Part shown: positions 33,460-41,600 of the stretch, piece by piece | Layout: every line of letters begins with the position of its first letter | Position numbering within the stretch: position 1 is the stretch's first letter | NCBI RefSeq assembly: GCF_020180945.1 | Contig: NZ_JAIPUL010000001.1 | Span: forward strand, 1,480,578 to 1,544,577 | Length of the DNA stretch: 64,000 bases | Direction of reading: 5' to 3' | From: Lacticaseibacillus kribbianus | GTDB lineage: Bacteria; Bacillota; Bacilli; Lactobacillales; Lactobacillaceae | The notes under the pieces: model-generated | The model's input: only the letters and a program-made list of their open reading frames with translations | Told to the model about the DNA's origin: nothing | The model's database searches: none | Translations under genes and position numbers: made by a program

Positions 33460-34296
33460 ATGTACACTGAACTTTCGGGCTCCGACCCAATCACCCTCGA
33501 CACCCCACTGGGCAGCCGCGTGCCCTTCGGCATCCTGCAGTGCCTGACCGGCGCCGGCCTGCGCTTGGCCTCGCGCGACGTGACGCTCAAGCCCGGCAAC
33601 ATCGCCCTGCTGCGTCCCAACGGCCCGTTCACCCTGGCGCCGACCACCGGCCCGCTGAACGCCCGCTACTTCACCGTGCCACTGACCGCCGACGCGAGCT
33701 TCGGCCCCAACGAGCTGATCCACGCGATGCTGGCCTCGACCGAGACGGCCCACATCGTGTTTCGCCGCATCGACCACGCGCTGACCAACGGCTACTGCGC
33801 CCAGCTCGCCCGGCTGATCCGCACCACGCCGCAAGACGACCTGCTGGCCTACCAGCAGGAGTCGGTCGCCCACCTGCTGTTGACCGAGCTGTCGCGCTCC
33901 GACCTCAACGCGATGATGATCATCGAATCCGACTTCCCCGAGACCGACCTGCGCCACACCCCCAAGGACCGCCAGGCCGGCAGCATCCTGAACTACATCA
34001 TGCAGCACATCGACCGCGTGACGCTGAACGCCGCGGCGGCGCATTTTGGCTACGAGGCGAACTACTTCTCGCGCCTGTGCCACCAGCTGTTCCAAAAACC
34101 GTTCTCCGAGGAGGTCCGCTTCATCCGCATGAACCAGGGCAAGAAGATGCTGACCTTGACCGACCAGAGCATCAACGACATCGCGGCGGCCTTGGGCTAC
34201 AAGAACCCCGCGAGCTTCGACCGCCACTTCAAGCACCACACCGGCCTGACGCCGTCGCAGTACCGCGCCAAGCACGCGGCAAGCGAGCGCGACTGA
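33460..34296 (+). CDS. AraC-family regulator (second)
   Basis: 278 residues. N-terminal cupin-like sensor domain (about 10-130, with LKPGNIALLRPN) and a C-terminal AraC double helix-turn-helix (about 175-275: VTLNAAAAHFGYEANYFSRL and INDIAAALGYKNPASFDRHF). ATG follows AAAGGAG by about 6 bp. Third gene after MsmR-like regulator and FMN reductase; a terminator follows. Its targets are unknown and may include the neighbouring reductase. Confidence 0.87.
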   Translation: MYTELSGSDPITLDTPLGSRVPFGILQCLTGAGLRLASRDVTLKPGNIALLRPNGPFTLAPTTGPLNARYFTVPLTADASFGPNELIHAMLASTETAHIVFRRIDHALTNGYCAQLARLIRTTPQDDLLAYQQESVAHLLLTELSRSDLNAMMIIESDFPETDLRHTPKDRQAGSILNYIMQHIDRVTLNAAAAHFGYEANYFSRLCHQLFQKPFSEEVRFIRMNQGKKMLTLTDQSINDIAAALGYKNPASFDRHFKHHTGLTPSQYRAKHAASERD

Positions 34297-34352
34297 AGCC
34301 TTGGCAGGCCGGCACGCGGCCGCCCCGCTCACAACCCGGCACTGAAAAGGCA

Positions 34353-34393
34353 GCCGGCGCAGTCCCAATTGGGGCCCGCGCCGGCTTTTTGGC
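34353..34393 (+). terminator. Terminator after second AraC gene
   Basis: AGCCGGCGC..GCGCCGGCT stem with an inner CCCAATTGGG-like palindrome, then TTTT. Confidence 0.85.
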
Positions 34394-34423
34394 GTGGGCT
34401 GCGCGCGTCGATATGAATTTTTA

Positions 34424-34452
34424 TTGAATATTATTCCACGTAGTCGTATAGT
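34424..34452 (+). promoter_or_regulatory. Promoter of the amino-acid ABC transporter
   Basis: TTGAAT (34424-34429), 17-bp spacer, TATAGT (34447-34452), in a short A/T-rich island 33 bp before the ATG. Confidence 0.8.
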
Positions 34453-34484
34453 AGGGCATATTGTTTTTTGCAAAGGAGCGCATC

Positions 34485-35948
34485 ATGAAACTGAAATCCC
34501 CCCTCATCTGGCTGTTCGCCTGGCTGCTGTGCCTCGGCGGGCTGGCCGCCCACCCCGTTCAGGCGGCCGGCGACGACTCGCTGGCGCAGATCAAGGCCAA
34601 GGGCACCCTGGTCATGGGCAACTCGCCGAACTACCCGCCCTACGAGTTCACCGTCAACGAGAACGGCAAGGAGAAGATCGTCGGCATGGATATCGCGCTG
34701 GGCAAGCAGATTGCGGCGGACCTCGGCGTGCGCCTCGTGATCAAGAAGATGTCCTTTGACTCCCTTTTGGTCGCGCTTGAAACCGGCAAGGTCGACATGA
34801 TCCTCTCCGGCTTCTCCCCGACGCCCGAGCGCAAGGCCCACGTCGATTTTTCCGCCAACTACTACGTCTCCAAGCAGTACCTGATCGTCAACAAGGCCGA
34901 CAAGGGCTACTACCAGGACCGCCACTCCTTCTCCGGCAAAAAGGTCGGGGCGGTGCTCGGCAGCACCGCGGCCACCCTGGTCAAGCAGCAGATGCCCGGC
35001 GCGGACCTGACGACGATGGAGAACGCGGCCGACCTCGTGCTGGCGCTGAAGGCCCACAAGATCGACACCATCGTCAAGGACTCCGCGTCGGCCATCGCCT
35101 ACGCCCAAAGCGACAGCAGCCTGGCCGCCATGGACGGCAAGTTCGAAGTCTCCGCGGACGAGGCCGGCAACGCGATCGCTCTGCCCAAGGGCGCGACCAG
35201 CCTGACCGCCGCCGTCAACAAGACCATCGCCAAGGTGCAAAAGCAGGACCTGTTCAACAAGGTCTACCTCAAGGACGCCGGCAAGGCGATTGCGCAGACC
35301 AACGCGACCAAGTCGATGTGGCACTACTGGCCGTACTTCGCCAAGGGGGTCCTCTACACCGTCGGCATCTCGCTGGTGGCCGTCGTCATCGGCACTCTGC
35401 TCGGCGCGCTGATCGCCTTCGTGCGGCTCGGCCACCTCGCCTGGCTGCGGGCGCTGGCCACCGCCTACGTCACCTTCGTGCGCGGCACGCCGCTGATGGT
35501 GCAGGTGATGTTCATCTACTTTGGCATCGGCATGTTCTACGACATCTCCGCCGTGGTCGCCGGCACCCTGGCCGTGGGCCTGAACTCGGCGGCCTACGTC
35601 TCCGAGGTGTTCCGCGGCGGCATCGACTCGATTGCCAAGGGCCAAAGCGAGGCCGCGCGGTCCCTGGGCCTCAGCCAAAAGGACACCATGCGCTACGTCG
35701 TGCTGCCCCAGGCACTGGCCAACATCTGGCCGGCGCTTGGCAACGAGTTCATCTCGCTGATCAAGGAGACCTCGATCGTCTCGATCATCGGTGTCGCCGA
35801 TCTGATCTACCAGCTGCGCGTCGTCCAGGCCGACACCTACTCCGGCGTGCTGCCGATCACCATCGCGATGGTCCTGTACTTCATCCTCACCTTCGGCCTG
35901 TCGCGCCTGCTGCACCACTTCGAAAAAAGGCTGCACCACGCGGCCTAA
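34485..35948 (+). CDS. Amino-acid ABC transporter, substrate-binding and permease fusion
   Basis: 487 residues. Signal sequence (about 1-28, cleaved after HPVQA), one type-3 substrate-binding domain (30-265: KGTLVMGNSPNYPPYEF, ISGFSPT-like LSGFSPTPERK), then a permease domain (about 285-480) with the EAA loop QSEAARSLGLSQKDTMRYVVLPQA. This is the GlnP-type fusion of lactic acid bacteria, here with one rather than two binding domains; glutamine, glutamate or another polar amino acid is expected. ATG at 34485 behind AAAGGAG. No ATPase gene (glnQ) follows: a terminator is directly downstream, so the ATPase must be supplied from another locus. Confidence 0.92.
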   Translation: MKLKSPLIWLFAWLLCLGGLAAHPVQAAGDDSLAQIKAKGTLVMGNSPNYPPYEFTVNENGKEKIVGMDIALGKQIAADLGVRLVIKKMSFDSLLVALETGKVDMILSGFSPTPERKAHVDFSANYYVSKQYLIVNKADKGYYQDRHSFSGKKVGAVLGSTAATLVKQQMPGADLTTMENAADLVLALKAHKIDTIVKDSASAIAYAQSDSSLAAMDGKFEVSADEAGNAIALPKGATSLTAAVNKTIAKVQKQDLFNKVYLKDAGKAIAQTNATKSMWHYWPYFAKGVLYTVGISLVAVVIGTLLGALIAFVRLGHLAWLRALATAYVTFVRGTPLMVQVMFIYFGIGMFYDISAVVAGTLAVGLNSAAYVSEVFRGGIDSIAKGQSEAARSLGLSQKDTMRYVVLPQALANIWPALGNEFISLIKETSIVSIIGVADLIYQLRVVQADTYSGVLPITIAMVLYFILTFGLSRLLHHFEKRLHHAA

Positions 35949-36009
35949 GACGCAAAACGGCAGGCGGCCGGACCCCAGCAATGGAATCCGGCCGCCTGCC
36001 GTTTGCGTC
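35949..36009. terminator. Bidirectional terminator after the ABC transporter
   Basis: Long near-perfect stem: GACGCAAAACGGCAGGCGGC.. against ..GCCGCCTGCCGTTTGCGTC, 61 bp in all. Serves the transporter on + and the small membrane protein gene on -. Confidence 0.85.
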
Positions 36010-36036
36010 TCATCTTGCGTCTTGTCGCACGTCGCA

Positions 36037-36297
36037 TCACGCCGCCTGGCGCGGCTGCTCCGTCAGTACCCGGTCGACGATGCCCTGGGCCGCGACCACC
36101 GACAGGCCCGGGAAGGCCTTTTGGAGCGCCCGGATGGCCTGCGTCTGGCCGAAGCCAAGGTCTTGGGTCAGCCGCCGAGCGGCCGCCTCCAGCGCGGCGG
36201 GATCGCGCGGTATGCTGGCCGAAAACCGTGCCAGCTGCACATCTTGAACAAACACCACCGCTGCCCCGATCAACACAATCCACATCAACCAAGCCAT
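36037..36297 (-). CDS. Small single-pass membrane protein, unknown
   Basis: 86 residues from ATG 36297, which follows GGGAGG by 9 bp. One N-terminal membrane helix (MAWLMWIVLIGAAVVFVQDV), then a soluble helical part with a repeating pattern (ALEAAARRLTQDLGFGQTQA, FPGLSVVAAQGIVDRVL). No family recognised. Promoter on the minus strand: TTGTAT, 17 bp, CATAAT near 36355-36385. Alone between the ABC transporter and the non-coding region. Confidence 0.6.
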   Translation of the reverse strand: MAWLMWIVLIGAAVVFVQDVQLARFSASIPRDPAALEAAARRLTQDLGFGQTQAIRALQKAFPGLSVVAAQGIVDRVLTEQPRQAA

Positions 36298-36441
36298 CGC
36301 GCGCACCTCCCGCATGTCCGCAGTCTCCAAGCGGCCCCGCGCCGCCCTCTAATCGCATTATGCCACTGATTGTAAGCGGATACAATATGCAAAATTGGCG
36401 GCCGCTCGCGCATCCAGAGCGCCGCCGGATCCCCCTAACGC

Positions 36442-36830
36442 AAAAACGCCCGCCACAAGCTGCGACGGGCGCGCCGAAGCCACCGCACTCACACTGTGCG
36501 GTGGCTTTGGCCTTGTTCGGCTAGGTTTCCGGCTTCGTCTTACCGTGGTGGTCCTTGTGGTGCACCCACCGGTTCCGGCAACCGCGCTGCTGGCTCGTTT
36601 AGGAGTGGCGGTTGCCGGCAAGCAGCCGGCGGGGTGGAGCGGGTCTCCCTGGTGTCCCCTCACTTCGTACCGGGGTTGCACTAAAGCGTTTGCGCTCAAA
36701 AGCCGTGTGGCACAACACTGCGGCTTGGCAAGGGTGAACCGGCACCGCGGTGCTAACCGTAGCCCGATCCTGCGCGGTAGATAGTACACAGCCATGGCCT
36801 AGCTGAATCTCCGTGCTAAGATAATCATCT
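36442..36830 (-). ncRNA. Putative structured ncRNA locus, unidentified
   Basis: About 390 bp with no supported reading frame but a strong minus-strand promoter (36837-36865) and a U-tailed hairpin at the other end (CGCCCG..CGGGCG then TTTTTG, 36471-36442). Internal helices: AAGCCACCGCAC/GTGCGGTGGCTT (36477-36507), an 11-bp CCGGCAACCGC/GCGGTTGCCGG around 36575-36620, GCCGGC/GCCGGC, GCACC/GGTGC, AAGCC/GGCTT, and a closing pair near the ends (CCTAGC..GCTAGG). One A-C mismatch of the closing stem would be G-U on the + strand, so the strand is not certain. I find no tmRNA, RNase P, SRP or 6S hallmarks. Confidence 0.5.
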
Positions 36831-36836
36831 GAAGGC

Positions 36837-36865
36837 ATCTTAACACTATACCAATTTCTCGTCAA
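36837..36865 (-). promoter_or_regulatory. Promoter of the putative ncRNA
   Basis: Minus strand TTGACG (36865-36860), exact 17-bp spacer, TAAGAT (36842-36837) in an A/T-rich stretch. No protein start follows for several hundred bases. Confidence 0.65.
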
Positions 36866-37042
36866 GCATCGCGATCACACGACGACAAATTCCACTTCGA
36901 GGTCGCTAGACACCGCACTAGCGCAGAATAATTGACTTTATCGCCAAACTCAGTTCTCTCCGTTTCAACTATCGGACAGATTACGTTACTTTTAGACCAA
37001 TCGGATATATACTGACAAAAAGCAGGAAGGCAGGTACCGCAG

Positions 37043-38560
37043 ATGACAGGAAACGCTCCCCTCATTCGCGTCAACGTGACGCTCTCTGACGTCTTTTTTG
37101 GCAACCTTCTGGACGATACCCTCCACCTCACCCACACCGAGATGCTGGTCGTGACCGTCGACTCGCTAGTGCTCTCCGATGACACCGAAATTCCGATTAC
37201 ACCGGTTCAAGTTTTGCTGGAATTCGACCCGACCCAGACGCCACTGGGTCTGCTGTGGCGCGTCGGCGACGCCTTTCAGGTGTCCGGTCGCCTCCACAAG
37301 ACCCACCTTTACCCGGGACGTGTTCAGTTCGAGCAGCTCAGTCGACTTCGTGAAAGCGCGATCCACGACGTTACCGGCTCAACACGCACCTGGTTACGCC
37401 AAATCCCCCGTCCGACCACACGTGCAATGCTGAGTCGGAGCCTAAAACGCTTCATCCTAAACGACATCACGTTTGCCCAGTTTCAGAATCAGCTGCGGAC
37501 CCAGAGTCGTCCCCTTTCCTCGCGAATTCGCCGCAATCTGCGCACGGCTCAGGATCAACAGATGGCGACATGGCGCGCCCTTCGCATCGCAATGACCCAG
37601 CTAGCACCGGACACCTTTATCATTACGCACCCCACTACAATCCGCGTGCGTCAACTGACGAGCGGCGGCAAACTTGCAATGCAGATTAATCGCGACCGCG
37701 CCGCCGATGACGACTACCACCACCAGCTTCTGATGAGCATCCACACCCACGAGCGCTGGATTAACCCGGGGGACCCGCCCCGTGTCCACCTTCCTAATTC
37801 TGAGTCAAATCCAACGTCTGGCCGTGCCCCGGGTCATGCTGCACCCGTCCAAGTCTCGCTCACCGTCACCGTCCGGCACGCGGAAACCGTGTGCCTGGCC
37901 CCCAAACTCGGCCCACTGCCCACGATGGACGCCCTGGCTGCGACGGTGACTGCCTTCGACCTGCCGCCTCAGGCCACCGACGGCAGCGGCGCAGCCTTCA
38001 ATCCACACTTTGCGACCTTTCTCGTGTACGATGCTGCACTGGCCCGCCTGCAGCTGACCCCAGGCTGGCAGGGCGTGCTCACAGGAACATTCAATCAGGT
38101 GCGGCTCGTGGTCCCCGCGCAGCAGGCCGCCCTAGTTCGCGCCCAACAGCAGGTACTGCACCGCCTGCGCCAGCTGCTGGACCAGTCGCTTGCGGCCACC
38201 GGCGACCCGGTTCTGCCAATCTACGCGCGGCTGTCGACTCGGCTGGCGGCGGGAAAACTCGGCTTTGCCGACTACCTCAAGCGGCTTGGCAAGCTCCGCG
38301 CCGCGGACCCGCCGCTGGCCGCCCGTCAAACCGCGGCTTGGCGGGCCTACACCCACAAGTACCAAGCGCTGACCCGTCCGGCGTGGTTTCTAGCCGACAT
38401 CACCGACCAGGTCACAACGGACGGCGGCGAAATGCTGCCGATGCTTGCCATCGACGCCGCCCGACTGACCGACGCATCCTACCGCCACCAGCTGTTCGAG
38501 CAGTGGCAGCAAAACGCCGCCGGGGCCGTTGCGCCGCTTGACCAAGGCCCTGCGGATTGA
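37043..38560 (+). CDS. Unknown protein with internal duplication
   Basis: 505 residues, no signal peptide, no membrane helix, no motif I recognise. The two halves look alike: a beta-rich segment ending in VGDAFQVSGRLHKTHLYPG (about 75-93) parallels GWQGVLTGTFNQVRLVVPA (about 335-353), and the helical segment ITFAQFQNQL..ATWRALR (about 150-190) parallels GFADYLKRL..AAWRAYTHKY (about 410-445). The Gly-Val-containing beta segment recalls OB-like or Sm-like barrels, but this is a guess. Base composition is lower in G+C than the neighbours. Extended region upstream has TATACT at 37008-37013; the SD (AGGAAGG) is 12 bp from ATG. Monocistronic. Confidence 0.75.
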   Translation: MTGNAPLIRVNVTLSDVFFGNLLDDTLHLTHTEMLVVTVDSLVLSDDTEIPITPVQVLLEFDPTQTPLGLLWRVGDAFQVSGRLHKTHLYPGRVQFEQLSRLRESAIHDVTGSTRTWLRQIPRPTTRAMLSRSLKRFILNDITFAQFQNQLRTQSRPLSSRIRRNLRTAQDQQMATWRALRIAMTQLAPDTFIITHPTTIRVRQLTSGGKLAMQINRDRAADDDYHHQLLMSIHTHERWINPGDPPRVHLPNSESNPTSGRAPGHAAPVQVSLTVTVRHAETVCLAPKLGPLPTMDALAATVTAFDLPPQATDGSGAAFNPHFATFLVYDAALARLQLTPGWQGVLTGTFNQVRLVVPAQQAALVRAQQQVLHRLRQLLDQSLAATGDPVLPIYARLSTRLAAGKLGFADYLKRLGKLRAADPPLAARQTAAWRAYTHKYQALTRPAWFLADITDQVTTDGGEMLPMLAIDAARLTDASYRHQLFEQWQQNAAGAVAPLDQGPAD

Positions 38561-38639
38561 GTCACCGCGCCTGGCCTTCATCCGGCCCCGGTCCGCGCCG
38601 CCACGCCGCCATCCCCGCCACGCCGCATCCCCGCCACGC

Positions 38640-38676
38640 AAAAAAAACGGCCACCACGCATTCGCGCAGTGACCGT
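38640..38676 (-). terminator. Terminator of the activase gene
   Basis: Minus strand ACGGTCACTGCG..CGTGGTGGCCGT hairpin followed by TTTTTTT; 22 bp after the stop at 38698. Confidence 0.85.
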
Positions 38677-38697
38677 ATTTTTGTGGCGCACCCGCCG

Positions 38698-41600
38698 CTA
38701 GCGGCTCGCCACCGCCTGGGTTTCGGCCAGGTGCTTGTTGGCCGTCGCCAGCATCAGCCGGATGCGGTTGAGCTGGTTGACCACACTGGTGCCGGGGTCG
38801 TAGTCGATCGGCGCGATGTTGGCGCCCGGGAACTGCTCGCGCAGCGCCTTGACCATGCCCTTGCCGACGATGTGGTTGGGCAGGCACCCGAACGGCTGCA
38901 TGCAGACGATGTTCGGCACGCCGGACTTCAAAAGCTCGATCATCTCGCCGGTCAAAAACCAGCCTTCGCCGGTCTGGTTGCCCAGGCTCAAGACCTTGCT
39001 GGCGTCGTGCGCAATCTCCTCGATCGCCTCGATGCCTTCAAAGCGCTTGGACGCCTTGAGGGCCTTTTGCATCGGCAGCTCGCACCAGCGAATCACCTGA
39101 ATGGCGAACTCGCCGAACCACTTGGCCGAGGCCTTGGCGCCGAGGTGCTCGTACTTGAACACCTGGTTGTACAGCGAGTAGTTCATGAAGCCGACGATGT
39201 CCGGCACCACGGCCTCCGCACCCTCTTTTTCAAGCAGGCGCACCAGGTCGTTGTTGGCGATTGGCGAGTACTTGACCAGGATTTCGCCGACCAGCCCGAC
39301 CTTTGGTTTCACCGCAGCGGTGAGCGGAATCGTGTCGAAGTCCTGGACGATCTGCGCGACGTTCTTCTTGAACTCGTGGAAGCTGCCCTTTTCAATCGAC
39401 GGGCGCACCAGGTCCAGCCAGTCCGCGTGCAGCTTGTCGACCGCGCCAGGCTCCAACTCGTAGGGCCTGGTGTGGTAGACGACACGCTCGAACAGGTCGC
39501 CGTACAAAAAGGCGATGGCGACGCGCCGCAACAGCGGCAGCGTGAACTTGAAGCCCGGGGTCTCCTCGACGCCCTGGTTGCCCAAAGACAGGGAGACGAC
39601 CGGAACGTTAGCGAAGCCGGCGTCCTTCAAGGCCTTTCGAATCAGCGGGATGTAGTTGGTCGCGCGGCATCCGCCGCCGGTCTGGGTCATCATCACCGCC
39701 GTCTTGTTCAGGTCGTACTTGCCGCTTTGCAGCGCCTCGAGCATCTGGCCGATCGAGATGATCGCCGGGTAGCAGGCGTCGTTGTTGACGAACTGCTGGC
39801 CGACGTCGACCGCCTTGCGATCCTCCATCGGCAGGTTGACCACGTTGTAGCCCGACGCCTGAAGCGCGACGTCGACCAGGCCGGCCTGGTGAATCGGCGA
39901 CATCATCGGCAAAAGCAGCGTGTAGCCGCTTTGGGCCATCGCCTTGGTGAAGTCGACCGGCTCCGGCGCGTCTGCAAGCTTTTGCGGCAGGATGTGGCGG
40001 CCTTCGCGCTCGGCGACGGCGGCCTTCAGGGAGCGCAGCCGGATGCGAATCGCGCCCATGTTGGTGCCCTCGTCGATCTTGAGGCTGGTGTACAGGCGGT
40101 TGTAGCGGTCCATGATCTCCTCGACCTGGTCGGCGTCGATCGCGTCGATGCCGCAGCCAAAGGAGTTGAGCTGGACGAACTCCAGCTGCGGCGTCTTGGC
40201 CGCGATTTTGGCCGCCGCGTAAAGCCGGCTGTGGTAGACCCACTGGTTGACCACGCGCAGGCCCTCGACATCGCCGAGGTGGGCGATCGAGTCTTCGGTC
40301 AGCACGTGGAAGCCCTCGGCCGTCATCAGCTGCGAGATGCCGTGGTTGACCTCGGGATCCAGGTGGTACGGGCGCCCGGCGAGCACGATGCCGTGCTCGC
40401 CGGTGGCCATCAGCATCCTCAGCGTGTCCTCGCCGCGGTTTTGAATCTGCTGGTGGAAGTGGTCAAGCTCCTTGTAGCCTGCCTCAAGCGCGTCGGTCAC
40501 CTCCTGCTTGGTCACGCCGAAGTCCTGCAGGCACTCGTAGAGGTTGGCCGCGGTGCCGGCGTGATCGGCCAAGTTCAAATAAGGCGAGCGCATGTCGACT
40601 TGGCCCGAGGCGATCTCGTCGACGTTGTTGCGGATCACCGCCGGATAGCTCTGGACGATCGGGCAGTTGAAGTGGTTTTGGGCCTGCTGGGACTCGGTCA
40701 CCTCGTAGACCACCGCCGGGTAGAAGATGTGCTGGTAGCCCTTGTCGATCAGCGCCTGGATGTGGCCGTGCACCTGCTTGGCCGGGTAGCAGACCGTGTC
40801 GCTCGGGATGGTCTCCATGCCCTTTTCGTACTGGGCCGCCGAGCCCTTAGGCGAAAGCTCCGCGCGAAACTTCAGCTGGGTGAAAAACGTCTGCCACAGC
40901 GGGTAGTTCTCGTACATGTTCAAGACCCGCGGCAGGCCGATGGTGCCGCGCACCGCGAGCTTTTTGCGCATCGGCTTGTAGGAAAACAGCAGGTTGTACT
41001 TCTCCTGCACCAGGTTGACCTTGCCGTTGTCCTTGGGCAAGCGCTCTTTGAGGCCGCGCGCCTCACCCTTTTCGCAGCGGTTGCCGGTGACGAAGCGCCG
41101 GCCGTCGTTGAACACGGTGATGGTCAGGGCACAGTTGTTCTCGCAGCCCCCGCAGTGCATGTACTCCTTGGTGAAGGTCAGATTGTCCATCTGGGCAGGC
41201 AGAAGCATCGTGGTGTGGTCGCCGGCCGCGGCGGCGTCCTGGGCGATCAGCGCCGCGCCGTACGCGCCCATCAGCCCGGCGATGTTCGGCCGGATGACGT
41301 TGACCCCGGCGATCTGCTCGAAGGCGCGCAGCACGGCCTCGTTGTAGAAGGTCCCGCCCTGGCAGACAATGTGTTGGCCCATGTCCGACGGCTTGCGCAT
41401 CTTGATCACCTTGAACAGCGCGTTTTTGATGATTGAAACGGACAGACCGGCGGCGATGTCACCGATGGTCGCGCCCTCTTTTTGCACCTGCTTGACCTTG
41501 GAGTTCATGAACACGGTGCAGCGTGAGCCCAGGTCGCTGGGGTGCTTGGCCAAAAGCGCCGCCTGGGCGAAGTCCTGGATCTTGTAGTTCAGGCTGGTCG

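Noticed and set aside
36740..36770. T-box-like CGGCACCGCGG on the + strand within the putative ncRNA
   Set aside because: The invariant UGGN that pairs with tRNA is CGGN here, no specifier stem is visible, and no synthetase or amino-acid gene follows.
38557..41436. 959-codon open frame on the + strand opposite the activase
   Set aside because: Antisense by-product of high G+C; no ribosome site, and the peptide has the His/Asp/Arg/Val-rich look of a mirror frame while the minus strand encodes a recognisable protein.
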